Positions 17,151 through 26,156 of a stretch of 64,000 nt of DNA are shown here, piece by piece. The translations under genes and the position numbers were made by a program. This DNA comes from Candidatus Gastranaerophilales bacterium HUM_1 (GTDB taxonomy: Bacteria > Cyanobacteriota > Vampirovibrionia > Gastranaerophilales > Gastranaerophilaceae): NCBI GenBank assembly GCA_002103105.1, contig DAAY01000003.1:620001-684000 (forward strand), written 5' to 3'. How positions within the stretch are numbered: position 1 is the stretch's first letter; the number at the start of each line of letters is the position of its first letter. Below the pieces are notes generated by a model. It saw only the letters and a list, made by a program, of their open reading frames with translations. It made no database searches and was not told the origin of the DNA.

Positions 17151-17565
17151 ATTTTGTAAAAAACTCGTGAAAATATTTTTTGCTCAAATCTAGATAGAAT
17201 TCGATTGATGAGCAGAAAAATCTACCGAGTTCGGCAAACAGCTTTACCATCAAAAAGTTTTTGAGGACTTTTAAGAGTTTTTAATTCTCTCGGGTGTGAG
17301 CCTTAACCGATGTTTCTAATATACCATATGTTTCATGATTTTGTAAATATCCGTATTTTTACGTAAGTAAAAATACGACTAGCCAGATGGGTTAATTTGA
17401 TACTTGACAAGCTTGATATAAAAGGGATAGAGGGAGTGCTGTGCAATGTGAAGTATATTATGCTGACCTCGTTTTGATTAACCCCTCACCTCAATTCTTA
17501 ATCATTCGGCACGCTGTTTTAGGCAATGGGCTAGGGAGAAAAATATTTAACCCCTCTCCTAACCT
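17151..17565. other. Intergenic region, mostly unexplained
   Basis: Between the hypothetical gene and feoAB. It holds a TTGATG (17205-17210) / CATCAA (17248-17253) inverted repeat enclosing about 37 nt, and repeat-family arms from about 17430 on, including a partial core near 17505. I compared the first part with common riboswitches, 6S and SRP RNA and saw no convincing match. Confidence 0.4.
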
Positions 17566-17628
17566 CAGCCATACGGCACGCAGTTTCACTCGACTCAACT
17601 TCGTTTCGTCGGTTCAGCTAGTGTCCCT
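17566..17628 (+). repeat. 63-nt repeat core, copy C
   Basis: Runs CAGCCATACGGCACGCAG to CAGCTAGTGTCCCT and is essentially identical to the copy at 28584. It is flanked by CTCCTAACCT on the left and CGGAGAGG on the right, the two halves of the simple palindrome. A CCCTCTCCGAGGGAGAGGG hairpin and a GTCATACTGAGCGGAGCGAA element follow at 17660-17730. Confidence 0.9.
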
Positions 17629-17954
17629 CGGAGAGGAATGAAGTTCCGTATTATCCCAAGTCCCGTCATACTGAGCGGAGCGAAGTTTCTCTTTTATTAT
17701 ACCCTCTCCGAGGGAGAGGGATGGGGTGAGGGGTTAATTTAATCAAGTTAAGCTTTTGAATCATTCGGGTAATTGGGAAATATTATTTAATAGCGAATTG
17801 GAATATGTTTTTGAACTTAAATTTCATATATGGGAAAATAGTGTAAAAATTTTTGCGTTTGTATTGGCTGGAGTTCTGATTATTATTGTGCATTAAGAGG
17901 TCTTTCACCAAAAATTTCATGTGTGTTGTATAATATTATTTGCAACGAGGCGAA

Positions 17955-20333
17955 ATGTATATGAGTGCAAATAAAGTTAGAAGTTTAGACAAACTAGGAA
18001 TAGGAAAAGATGCAATTATAGAAGCGATTGAGTGTGATGACAAAGCTCTTCGTTCTCATATTCTCGACATGGGTTTGACTCCTGGGGTTGAAGTTACTCT
18101 TGTGAAAACCGCTCCAATGGGTGACCCTTTGGAAATTAGAGTTCGTGGATATGAATTGACTTTGAGGAAATCTGACGCATCAAAGATTATTATTTCGGAT
18201 ATTCATGATGCTCATAATTGTCCTCGTAAAAATTCTGAATTTAATATAACTCTTGAACACTCTCAAAAAGGTGAAGAAAAGACTTATGAAACAAGAAAGT
18301 TGAACAAGGGTTCTGTTAAAACTAAATTAAAACTTGCTCTTGCAGGTAATCAAAATTGCGGAAAAACGACATTGTTTAATCAGTTGACTGGTTCTAATCA
18401 ACACGTTGGGAATTTTCCTGGGGTTACTGTTGATAGGACAGATGGTACGATTATTGGACATAAAGATGTTACGATAACTGATTTACCTGGAATTTATTCT
18501 TTATCTCCATACAGTAGTGAAGAAATTGTAACAAGAGATTTTATTTTACGCGAAAAACCCGATGGGTTAATTAACATTGTTGATGCTTCAAACATTGAAC
18601 GTAATTTGTTGTTGACGACTCAGCTTATTGAACTTGATGTTCCAATGGTAATTGCTTTGAATATGATGGATGAAGTTACTCAAAGTGGTGGAACTATTGA
18701 TATTAATGGTTTAGAATCTGCTTTGGGCGTTCCTGTTGTTCCTATTTCTGCTTTGAAAAATCAAGGGATAGATGAACTTGTTGAACACGTAATAAATGTT
18801 GCAAAATTCTCTGAACATCCTGGGAGATTAGATTTTTGCGAAGAGGGTGATGGCAAAGAAGGTGCTGTTCACAGATGTATCCACGCTCTTGTCCACCTTG
18901 TTGAAGACCACGCAAAAGATGCGGATATACCAGTAAGATTTGCAGCTTCAAAACTTGCAGCTGGCGATTCTTTGATATTGAAAGAGTTGAATCTTGATAA
19001 TGATGAAATTTCAACTTGTAAAAGTATTGTAGAGCAGATGGAAAAAGAGTCTGGCTTAGATCACGAATCTGCAATTGCGGATATGAGATTTACTTTTATT
19101 GAAAAGTTGTGTGATGAATTTGTTTTCAAGCCTCAAGAAACGGTAGCTTATAGATTATCTGCAAAAGTGGATAAGTTTTTGACAGGAAAATATACTGCGA
19201 TTTTGTCGTTTTTACTAATTATGTCATTGATTTTCTATTTGACATTTGGTCCATTTGGAACTTTTTTGTCTAATATTATGGAATTTGTTATTCTTCATAT
19301 AACTAGATTTGCAGATGGCGTTTTAACTTCTTATGGATTAAATCCTGTTGTTCATTCCTTGATTATTGATGGGATATTTTCTGGAGTGGGTAGTGTTTTA
19401 GGATTTTTGCCTGTAATTGTTGTGTTATTTTTCTTTCTTTCAATTTTGGAAGATTCTGGATATATGGCAAGAGTTGCTTTTGTAATGGATAAAATTCTTA
19501 GAAAAATCGGACTTTCTGGTAGGAGTTTTGTTCCTATGTTGATTGGTTTTGGGTGTTCAGTACCTGCAATTATGTCAACTAGAACATTGCCATCAGAACG
19601 TGATAGAAAAATGACGATTTTCTTGATACCGTTTATGAGTTGTTCTGCGAAATTACCGATTTATGCAATGTTTACTGCCGCATTTTTCAAATCTCATCAA
19701 GTTTTGGTTATGCTGGGTTTGTATTTGACTGGAATTGTAGTCGGGATAATTTTCGCGTTCTTTATGAAAATATTTGTTTTCAAAAGTGAAACTGTTCCAT
19801 TTGTAATGGAGTTGCCTAATTATAGAATGCCAGGGCTAAAAAATGTTTATAGGTTGATTTATTATAAAGCAAAAGGCTTTATGACAAAGGCTTTCACAAT
19901 AATATTCTGGGCTGCAATTGTCATTTGGTTTTTACAAACTTTTGATACTAAGTTGAATTTGGTTACGGATTCTTCTCAAAGTTTGTTGGCTGTTTTGGGT
20001 AATTTTATTGTTCCAATCTTTAAACCTTTGGGGATTTCTGATTGGCGTATATCTACCGCATTTATCACTGGATTTATGGCAAAAGAAAGTGTTGTAAGTA
20101 CATTGACTGTGTTGCTAGGCGGAGATGTAACAAAACTTCCAGTGTTATTTTCTAAATTAACAGCGTTTGTATTCTTGATATTTTGTTTGCTTTACACTCC
20201 TTGTGTTGCGGCAGTTGCAACTGTGAGAAGAGAACTCGGCAAACGTTATGCTTTTCTTGTAATTCTTATCCAGTGTTCAATTGCTTGGATTACCGCATTT
20301 GCAGTTTATCATATCGGTCGATTGTTCATTTAA
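17955..20333 (+). CDS. feoB: FeoA-FeoB fusion ferrous iron transporter
   Basis: About 792 residues from the ATG at 17955 (a second ATG at 17961 is possible; GAGG is at 17947-17950). The N-terminal 80 residues are a FeoA/SH3-like domain (LDMGLTPGVEVTLVKTAPMGDP). A GTPase domain follows, with GNQNCGKTT near residue 131-139, DLPGIYSL and NMMD, then a long linker and about ten membrane segments with the FeoB gate motifs (GFGCSVPAIMSTRTL, FMAKESVVSTL). It imports Fe(II), consistent with an anaerobic gut-type life. FeoA and FeoB are usually separate genes. A TATAAT at 17929-17934 may be its -10. Confidence 0.95.
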   Translation: MYMSANKVRSLDKLGIGKDAIIEAIECDDKALRSHILDMGLTPGVEVTLVKTAPMGDPLEIRVRGYELTLRKSDASKIIISDIHDAHNCPRKNSEFNITLEHSQKGEEKTYETRKLNKGSVKTKLKLALAGNQNCGKTTLFNQLTGSNQHVGNFPGVTVDRTDGTIIGHKDVTITDLPGIYSLSPYSSEEIVTRDFILREKPDGLINIVDASNIERNLLLTTQLIELDVPMVIALNMMDEVTQSGGTIDINGLESALGVPVVPISALKNQGIDELVEHVINVAKFSEHPGRLDFCEEGDGKEGAVHRCIHALVHLVEDHAKDADIPVRFAASKLAAGDSLILKELNLDNDEISTCKSIVEQMEKESGLDHESAIADMRFTFIEKLCDEFVFKPQETVAYRLSAKVDKFLTGKYTAILSFLLIMSLIFYLTFGPFGTFLSNIMEFVILHITRFADGVLTSYGLNPVVHSLIIDGIFSGVGSVLGFLPVIVVLFFFLSILEDSGYMARVAFVMDKILRKIGLSGRSFVPMLIGFGCSVPAIMSTRTLPSERDRKMTIFLIPFMSCSAKLPIYAMFTAAFFKSHQVLVMLGLYLTGIVVGIIFAFFMKIFVFKSETVPFVMELPNYRMPGLKNVYRLIYYKAKGFMTKAFTIIFWAAIVIWFLQTFDTKLNLVTDSSQSLLAVLGNFIVPIFKPLGISDWRISTAFITGFMAKESVVSTLTVLLGGDVTKLPVLFSKLTAFVFLIFCLLYTPCVAAVATVRRELGKRYAFLVILIQCSIAWITAFAVYHIGRLFI

Positions 20334-20346
20334 TCAATTTTTTAGC

Positions 20347-20381
20347 AAAAAAAAAAGACCTTGTTTTTAGTAATCAAGGCC
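20347..20381 (-). terminator. Terminator-like hairpin on the minus strand
   Basis: GACCTTG (20357-20363) and CAAGGCC (20375-20381) form a stem; read on the minus strand it is followed by ten or more T. No minus-strand gene lies upstream of it in that direction, so it may end an unannotated transcript or be incidental. Confidence 0.4.
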
Positions 20382-20489
20382 TATCCGTTTAAATAAGAAG
20401 AGAGAGCTTTATATATTTATATAAAGTATTCTGAAAGTGAAAAATTGCTAAATTTGATAGAGTTAGTTTACAAAAATTAACAAACTTTT

Positions 20490-20545
20490 GTTATACCCCT
20501 CATCCTAACCTTTTCCCTCGGGAGAAGGAACAATTTATTCCCTTC
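20490..20545. repeat. Simple palindromic repeat (no core)
   Basis: CCCCTCATCCTAACC, TTTTCCCTCGGGAGAA, then GGAACAATTTATTCCC: the short hairpin form of the intergenic repeat without the 63-nt core. It lies in the 337-nt gap between feoAB and hldA, which otherwise shows nothing I recognise. Confidence 0.7.
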
Positions 20546-20670
20546 TCTTTGGGGAGAACGATGTCCTATTATTTGATATTTCTCCTTAGAAAATACAAAT
20601 TTATTGTAATCTTCTTTCATTTGTGTTTGTGGTAAAATTTTCTCATAGGTAAAAGTTAAGAGTTGGTATT

Positions 20671-21675
20671 ATGAATATAGATAAAGAAAAATTAGTATCT
20701 TGTATAAAAAAGATTACAGAACCAAAAGTTCTTGTTGTGGGTGATTTGGCCCTAGATGAAATGATTTATGGTGATGCTGAAAGAATTTCTCGTGAAGCTC
20801 CTGTTTTGATTTTACAACATACGAGAACAAAGTTAATTTTAGGCGGTGCATCTAACGCAGCTCACAACGTGGCAACTTTGAATGCTGGAAAAGTTGGTGT
20901 TATTGGTGTTTCTGGTGATGATTATTATTCAGAGTTGTTGTTTGATACTTTTGAGAAAGCTAATATTGATTGTTCAAAAATTGTTAAAGATAAATCTCGT
21001 AAAACTATCGTAAAAACAAGAATTTCTGGCTCTATTACAACTTCTATTACTCAACAAATAGTTCGTGTTGATAGACAGTCAAAGGGTAGAATTTCTGAGG
21101 AAACAGAAGAAAAAGTTATCAAAAATATTGAAAAAGTTTTGCCAGATTATGATGCTGTAATTTTGTCAAATTACCATATCGGCTCATTAACAGATAAGAT
21201 TATCAAGTTTACAACTGATTATGCAAATAAGTTGGGTAAGGTTGTTGTCGTTGACGCTCAAAGAGATTTAGGAGATTATAAAAATGTTTCTTCTATGACT
21301 CCTAACCTTCCTGATACTGAAAAATCTGTTGGGTTTAAAATTGAATCAGAAGAAGATTTGAAACGTGCAGGCTCAATGTTGTTAAAAGAAACAAATGCGA
21401 AATCTGTATTGATTACTTGTGGTGCAGATGGAATGTTTGTTGCAAAGCCTAATGATGATTATACTAAGATTCCTGTTTTCAATAAATCAGAAGTGTTTGA
21501 TGTTACTGGTGCAGGTGATACTGTTACTGCGGTTTATTCTTTGGCTTTGGCTGCGGGAATTGACCCTGTATATTCAGCTATCATTGGTAATGTTGCAGCA
21601 AGTTTGGTTGTTAGACAGTTCGGTTGTGCAACGACTACTGTTGACGAACTTTTGACTGCTGTTGAAAAATTATAA
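20671..21675 (+). CDS. hldA: D-glycero-beta-D-manno-heptose-7-phosphate kinase
   Basis: 334-residue PfkB-family kinase matching the N-terminal half of HldE (RfaE domain I). It has VVGDLALDEMIYGDAERISREAPVLI-type features, the LGGASNAAHNVATL sugar-binding box, VDRQSK and the catalytic VFDVTGAGDTV near the C-terminus. There is no cytidylyltransferase half, so it is the split HldA form. It phosphorylates heptose-7-phosphate on the route to ADP-heptose for the LPS inner core, which supports an outer membrane. It is the first of three same-strand envelope genes (DUF4330, O-antigen ligase-like). Confidence 0.9.
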   Translation: MNIDKEKLVSCIKKITEPKVLVVGDLALDEMIYGDAERISREAPVLILQHTRTKLILGGASNAAHNVATLNAGKVGVIGVSGDDYYSELLFDTFEKANIDCSKIVKDKSRKTIVKTRISGSITTSITQQIVRVDRQSKGRISEETEEKVIKNIEKVLPDYDAVILSNYHIGSLTDKIIKFTTDYANKLGKVVVVDAQRDLGDYKNVSSMTPNLPDTEKSVGFKIESEEDLKRAGSMLLKETNAKSVLITCGADGMFVAKPNDDYTKIPVFNKSEVFDVTGAGDTVTAVYSLALAAGIDPVYSAIIGNVAASLVVRQFGCATTTVDELLTAVEKL

Positions 21676-21753
21676 AAAAGAGTTCGGTTTTTGTTCATAA
21701 TCAATCTTTCAAAAATCGGCATAAAGAGAATTTCTTAAAGAAGGAGAACTTTT

Positions 21754-22323
21754 ATGGAAAAATTAAAAGAACTGATAAAAAAAGTAAGAATTGTTGATTT
21801 TATTATTGTTGCATTTGTTATTGTTGCATTGGCTGTTGGTTTTTGTACTTACAAAGGATATAGACAAACTGCGGACAAACAAATCGAAGCTACTTCTAAA
21901 ATCGTATTCAAAATATACATGAGAGGGGTAACTTTCTCTGGTGATAGTATTCCTATCAAAAAAGGTGAAAAAACATTCATCAGTATTAGAAATGTTCCTT
22001 ATTCTGATTTGGATATTGTGGATGTTAAAGCGGATAGAAGAAAAATTGTTCTTCCATCTTTGAATTCTAAAAAGGTTGTAATTGTTGTTGAAGATGAATC
22101 TCAACCTGATTTATATGATGTTGTTGTAACTTTAACTGATACTGCAAAAATTACTAAAGACGGTGCTGTTGTCGGTGGAAATAAGATTAAATTAGGTTTG
22201 CCTATCACATTAGAAGGTGCTGATTACAAATTTACTGGCTCAGTTTCTGATATAAAAGTAATTGATGCTGTTGATGATGAAGTTGTTAATAAAGAGATGA
22301 ATACTACGGACGATGTTCAATAG
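21754..22323 (+). CDS. DUF4330 family membrane-anchored protein
   Basis: 189 residues. A basic N-terminus is followed by one transmembrane helix (IVDFIIVAFVIVALAVGFC, residues 13-31), then a beta-rich domain with SIRNVPYSDLDIVDV and VVVTLTDTAKI. This is the layout of DUF4330 proteins, known mainly from cyanobacteria and Firmicutes; function unknown. A strong AAGGAGAA site precedes the ATG. The last 11 nt overlap the O-antigen ligase-like gene, implying a coupled envelope function. Confidence 0.75.
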   Translation: MEKLKELIKKVRIVDFIIVAFVIVALAVGFCTYKGYRQTADKQIEATSKIVFKIYMRGVTFSGDSIPIKKGEKTFISIRNVPYSDLDIVDVKADRRKIVLPSLNSKKVVIVVEDESQPDLYDVVVTLTDTAKITKDGAVVGGNKIKLGLPITLEGADYKFTGSVSDIKVIDAVDDEVVNKEMNTTDDVQ

Positions 22324-23647
22324 ATTTTTTAAATTTTCACAAGATAAATTAAGTTTTTTATACGACAATAGTTTATTTTTACAACACATAGACAAGTTCA
22401 TTTTGTTCTTTATTATGGTGACTTTTTTGTCATCTACATTTATGAACTCTGATTCTATCGGCTTTTTTGCCTTGATTGCAATGTTTTTGACTATTGTTAA
22501 AATGCTCACAAAACCAAATGAAAAACTGAGCTTCAAGCATTTTGAAATTTGGTTGGTTGCTTATTTTATGTTAGTTGTCGTGAGTCTTTTTGGCTCTACA
22601 TTGTTTGAATTGAGCTTGAAGGGCTTTTTTAAGACTTTTGTTTACTTGGGTTTTTATTTTTCTGTTGCTCAATATTTGAAAAATAATACCTCAAAAATCC
22701 CAGTAGTTATGGGTACAATGGTTTTGTGTATTTGCGGTGAAAGTATCGTTGGATTTTTACAAAGTTTCTTACACTTAGATGAAATTTCAACATGGCAAGA
22801 TACTTCAAACTTGAATCCAGAAGATGTTTTGTCACGTGTTTATGGAACTTTGAAGCCATTAAATCCTAACTTGTATGGTGGTTATTTAGTAGCTGGTTTG
22901 GGTTCTGTAATTGGTTCAGTTTTTTATTTCTTGAATAAGAAACAATTCAAGTTAATGCTTGTTGCTGTGGCTTTTGCATTGCTTACGGTTTATACTATTT
23001 TGCAAACAGGTTGTAGAGGTGCATATTTGTCAATGATGTTGATATTTGGTTGTGTATTTCTATTATCTGCAAAATTTTTCTGGAATACTTATAAAAAAAT
23101 CTATTTATCTATTATTGGTGGAGCATTTGCGTTATTTGTGTTTGCGATGACTTTTGTAGGTGCTTTAAGACATCGTTTTATGTCAATTTTTGCAATGCGT
23201 AATGACTCATCAAATTCATTTAGATTTAATGTTTATCATTCTTCATTGCAAATGTTAAAAGATAATTGGTTATTAGGAATAGGTGTTGGGAATAAGAATT
23301 TTAGAGAAATTTACGGCTTGTATATGAAAACTGGCTTTGATGCTTTGAGTGCTTATAATATTTATCTTGAAACTGCGGTAGAAAGTGGAATATTCGCACT
23401 TGTGGCTTTTTTAGGCTTTTTAATCACAATGTCAAAAGATGCAGTGAAATATATTTTGCATTCTGAAAATAGAGAACAAATTATATTTATTGCGGCATCA
23501 ATAATTTCTATATGGGCAGTTATGTTCCACGGATTAGTTGATACGATTTATTTCAGACCTCAATTGCAATTTATGTTCTGGACATATGTTGCGGTGATTT
23601 CAACTGTATTGAACGATAAATCAGTAAAGACTCCAGTCATTGAATAA
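22313..23647 (+). CDS. O-antigen ligase/polymerase family membrane protein
   Basis: 444-residue polytopic membrane protein with about ten hydrophobic segments and the Wzy_C signature in the large periplasmic loop (TGCRGAYLSMML, then LKDNWLLGIGVGNKNF and AYNIYLETAVESGIFAL). Family members either polymerise O-antigen or attach it to lipid A core; sequence alone does not decide. It follows hldA and the DUF4330 gene with overlap, so it probably finishes a surface glycan. Confidence 0.85.
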   Translation: MFNRFFKFSQDKLSFLYDNSLFLQHIDKFILFFIMVTFLSSTFMNSDSIGFFALIAMFLTIVKMLTKPNEKLSFKHFEIWLVAYFMLVVVSLFGSTLFELSLKGFFKTFVYLGFYFSVAQYLKNNTSKIPVVMGTMVLCICGESIVGFLQSFLHLDEISTWQDTSNLNPEDVLSRVYGTLKPLNPNLYGGYLVAGLGSVIGSVFYFLNKKQFKLMLVAVAFALLTVYTILQTGCRGAYLSMMLIFGCVFLLSAKFFWNTYKKIYLSIIGGAFALFVFAMTFVGALRHRFMSIFAMRNDSSNSFRFNVYHSSLQMLKDNWLLGIGVGNKNFREIYGLYMKTGFDALSAYNIYLETAVESGIFALVAFLGFLITMSKDAVKYILHSENREQIIFIAASIISIWAVMFHGLVDTIYFRPQLQFMFWTYVAVISTVLNDKSVKTPVIE

Positions 23648-23695
23648 GTGGAGTCAGTAAATTCATTTCGTGTTTTTATAAAATAACAATGTTGT

Positions 23696-24109
23696 CTAGC
23701 AGAAAAATCCTGGACTTATTCCATAACCAAAGCCCATATTAAAGCCACCGTATGGCATTCCCATTCCGAACATTCCTCCTCCATAACAACAAGGGGTCAT
23801 CCCACAGTATGGAGAGTTGAAAAACATCCACGGACTTGCAACGGATAGCATTGCCATTGTTCCATATGTGTTTGCAACAGGGTTTCCGTAACCGTATGCC
23901 ATATTTACATTAAATCCCATTGGATTACCGCATTTTGCCATATCGTAAGCAATAGCATTTCTTACAACCCCGTTGCCTATATTGTTAAATAGGCTACAAG
24001 TTGCTATGCTAGGGTCAACACCTTGTTTCCGCTGTTCAAGATATGATACTCCCGAACCCAGAAAGCAGTTAATGTTGCTCAATATGTTCATCGTATTAGC
24101 AAAGCTCAT
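23696..24109 (-). CDS. Gly/Met/Cys-rich hypothetical protein
   Basis: 137 residues. The N-terminal half is ordinary (MSFANTMNILSNINCFLGSG). The C-terminal half is a low-complexity run of Gly, Met, Phe, Tyr and Cys (CCYGGGMFGMGMPYGG, ending GISPGFFC). No family is recognised. The composition suggests a structural, surface or membrane-associated, possibly disulfide-linked protein. It carries the shared upstream motif at the same distance from its start as the RelA/SpoT-like and ART-like genes. Confidence 0.65.
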   Translation of the reverse strand: MSFANTMNILSNINCFLGSGVSYLEQRKQGVDPSIATCSLFNNIGNGVVRNAIAYDMAKCGNPMGFNVNMAYGYGNPVANTYGTMAMLSVASPWMFFNSPYCGMTPCCYGGGMFGMGMPYGGFNMGFGYGISPGFFC

Positions 24110-24126
24110 TATAATCCTCTCTGATT

Positions 24127-24148
24127 TGTACTCTTATTTATATAAAGT
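24127..24148 (-). promoter_or_regulatory. Shared upstream motif, instance 2 (degenerate)
   Basis: Minus strand: A-rich tract, ACTTTAT (24142-24148), 7-nt spacer, AGAGTACA (24127-24134), 17 nt to the ATG at 24109. The second half is weaker than in instances 1, 3 and 4, but position is conserved. Confidence 0.45.
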
Positions 24149-24315
24149 TTTTTTTGAATAAGAAATTGCTAAAAAATATTACTTTGTAACGATATATTAA
24201 GTATATACTTTTTAAATAAGCAATTAGTTTAATTATTTTTTATACATTTTGGCGATTATATTTTTTGACAATGTTAGTAAAATTTCAATATACAGATTTG
24301 TAGGGAGTAAATTGT

Positions 24316-24624
24316 ATGTTTATTGGTAATAGTTGTAATGATTGCAATAGGTACAATCGTTTGGAAATGAAAAATGTTGACCAGAATATGCTTGCGTGGC
24401 TAGAAGATATTATTGAAGAGAACAATAGTCGAATAGAACGTAAAGAGTGGAAAAGTAAGTATAACAGTTATGTTGTTTATGATTACGAGCCATTTTGTAC
24501 TGAAGGTTTTGAAATCAATCTTGTTATTTCTTCTATCGATAGTTCGTATTTGAATTTCATTAAATATTTATACGATGAGAAGATTAGTACAATTGAATAT
24601 TTGAATAATTGTATAATGATATGA
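24316..24624 (+). CDS. Small hypothetical protein
   Basis: 102 residues, no recognised family, no signal peptide or membrane helix. An N-terminal CNDCNRYN contains a CxxC. It is acidic and Tyr/Ile-rich overall. TAGGGAGTAAATTGT before the ATG contains an SD, and a strong terminator follows 5 nt after the stop, so it is a real monocistronic gene. The 206-nt gap to its left neighbour is AT-rich without clear signals. Confidence 0.6.
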   Translation: MFIGNSCNDCNRYNRLEMKNVDQNMLAWLEDIIEENNSRIERKEWKSKYNSYVVYDYEPFCTEGFEINLVISSIDSSYLNFIKYLYDEKISTIEYLNNCIMI

Positions 24625-24629
24625 TAGCA

Positions 24630-24659
24630 AAAGCGGAAGAACTTATGCTCTTCCGCTTT
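24630..24659. terminator. Intrinsic terminator
   Basis: AAAGCGGAAGA / TCTTCCGCTTT, an 11-bp perfect stem with an 8-nt loop, between convergent genes. Confidence 0.8.
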
Positions 24660-24681
24660 AGTGGTTAAAACTTTTTATATA

Positions 24682-24969
24682 TTAACCTTCCTGATTTTCA
24701 GAGGAAAGTTTTTGAAAACATTCTTTGCAAAATACTTCTCTTCCTGGTACAGGTTTGAATGGAACTTGAGTTTGTGCTCCACATTTTGAACAAACAGCAT
24801 CATACATTCTTCTGTTTTTTCTGTTGTTTTTTCTACGTGCGGATCTGCATTCTGGACATCTTTTTGGTTTGTTAACGAGACCTTTTTCTGCATAAAATTC
24901 TTGTTCGCCAGCTGTAAATACAAATTCTTTTCCGCAGTCTTCACATACTAATTTTTCATCTTCGTACAT
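24682..24969 (-). CDS. Small zinc-ribbon protein
   Basis: 95 residues with three CxxC pairs: CEDCGKEFVFTAGEQEFYAEKGL...CPEC (the zf-trcl zinc ribbon), then CSKCGAQTQVPFKPVPGREVFCKECF, the common CxxC_CxxC ribbon. A Lys/Arg-rich linker (RSARRKNNRKNRR) between the two ribbons suggests nucleic-acid binding. Family members are widespread small proteins without a known role. Good SD (AGGAGAAA) before the start; monocistronic. Confidence 0.8.
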   Translation of the reverse strand: MYEDEKLVCEDCGKEFVFTAGEQEFYAEKGLVNKPKRCPECRSARRKNNRKNRRMYDAVCSKCGAQTQVPFKPVPGREVFCKECFQKLSSENQEG

Positions 24970-25068
24970 TGTTTTTCTCCTGATTGTGTACTTCTGGCTA
25001 TATTTTATTTACAACCATCCCTTTATTGTACACTATTTTCAGATTTTTGCAAGTGCCTATGCTATTTT

Positions 25069-25686
25069 TTAGCCCATTGGTGGAGGTTGAATGTATAAAG
25101 GCTTAAGTTCTTGCCATTTTGCAGATGAGCTTTTTAATTTTTCGTATGCTAATTTAGCTAGAATATCTCCTAGTGGATATTCTGCTTGTTGGTATGATGT
25201 TCCGCCAAGTTCTTTTTGCATTTTATCATCTGTAATTAAATAATAATCAGCTTTTTCTAATTGTTTTTTTATTTCGTCTAATTGGATTGCACCTTTAACT
25301 TCTTCATCATAATAAAGATATGCACTATTTTTTCTTGCATCAAGAGCAACCATTGTTGGTTTGTCAGTTGGGTTTATTTTTGACAAGATTTCAAGTGATG
25401 AAACTCCGACAGCTGGCAAGTTCAATTGTTGTGCTATCATTCTTGCAACAGTTGTACAAGCTCTTATCCCTGTAAAACTTCCAGGTCCGATATTTGTACC
25501 TATGGCATCAATGTCTTTAGGTGATAAGTTGTTCTTTTTCAACACATCCTTGATTGTTGAAATTAAGAATGCTGAATGGTATTTATTATCTTTATTTGTC
25601 ACAACTTCAGATGATAAAATTTTGTCATCTTCTGATAGTGTAACGTACATTTTGTCTAAGCAGGTGTCAAAAACTAAAATCTTCAC
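25069..25686 (-). CDS. tsaB: tRNA threonylcarbamoyladenosine biosynthesis protein TsaB
   Basis: 205 residues. It has the ASKHA-fold TsaB pattern: ILVFDTCLDKMYVTL at the start, NIGPGSFTGIRACTTVARMIAQQL around residue 66 and GVSSLEIL. It is the scaffold partner of TsaD in t6A37 modification of ANN-decoding tRNAs. It overlaps the tsaE stop by 4 nt, so the two are translationally coupled on the minus strand. Confidence 0.93.
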   Translation of the reverse strand: MKILVFDTCLDKMYVTLSEDDKILSSEVVTNKDNKYHSAFLISTIKDVLKKNNLSPKDIDAIGTNIGPGSFTGIRACTTVARMIAQQLNLPAVGVSSLEILSKINPTDKPTMVALDARKNSAYLYYDEEVKGAIQLDEIKKQLEKADYYLITDDKMQKELGGTSYQQAEYPLGDILAKLAYEKLKSSSAKWQELKPLYIQPPPMG

Positions 25687-26156
25687 TTTTCTAATCCTTT
25701 AATAATTTCAATACAATCTTTTCCATAACCTGTAAAGGTATATTTTCTATCATCATTATCTTCATAGGTTACGTTTATTTTTATGTGGTTGAATGGAAAT
25801 TCATTTTGAGAGAATTCTGCCCATTCTACAAAGGTGAGTTGCTTTCCTTCGGAGTATTCTCGAAGTTCATCCATAATTGTTTTGACGCCTTCGTTTTCCA
25901 ATCGATATAAATCAAAATGATACATTGGAAGTTTTCCTCCGTGGTATTCATTTAGAATTACAAATGTTGGGCTTGTTACTTTTTCTTCAATTCCAATTTC
26001 TTTTGCAACTTCTTTTACAAATGCTGTTTTCCCAGCTCCAATTTCGCCGTACAAATTTACAAAACATCCTTTTTCTTCAACAAGTTTTGCAAATTTTTTT
26101 GCTAAATCTTTAGTATCTTCTAAATTTTTGCATATTTTTTCATATGTTTCAATCAT
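25683..26156 (-). CDS. tsaE: tRNA threonylcarbamoyladenosine biosynthesis ATPase TsaE
   Basis: 157 residues with the P-loop NLYGEIGAGKTAFVKEVA (about residues 34-51), TSPTFVILNEY and YHFDLYRLE, all diagnostic for TsaE. It drives ATP-dependent turnover of the TsaBD complex. It overlaps the diguanylate cyclase gene by 8 nt upstream and tsaB by 4 nt downstream. Confidence 0.94.
   Translation of the reverse strand: MIETYEKICKNLEDTKDLAKKFAKLVEEKGCFVNLYGEIGAGKTAFVKEVAKEIGIEEKVTSPTFVILNEYHGGKLPMYHFDLYRLENEGVKTIMDELREYSEGKQLTFVEWAEFSQNEFPFNHIKINVTYEDNDDRKYTFTGYGKDCIEIIKGLEK

Noticed and set aside
17160..17340. Riboswitch, 6S or SRP RNA in the gap before feoAB
   Set aside because: An inverted repeat TTGATG/CATCAA is present, but none of the conserved cores of these RNAs could be found.
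17430..17645. Short open frame across the repeat block
   Set aside because: It runs through the 63-nt core and palindrome arms, has no SD, and its protein is only the repeat translated.
24675..24944. Second reading frame over the zinc-ribbon gene
   Set aside because: Overlaps almost entirely; the other frame has the zinc-ribbon CxxC pattern and a proper SD.
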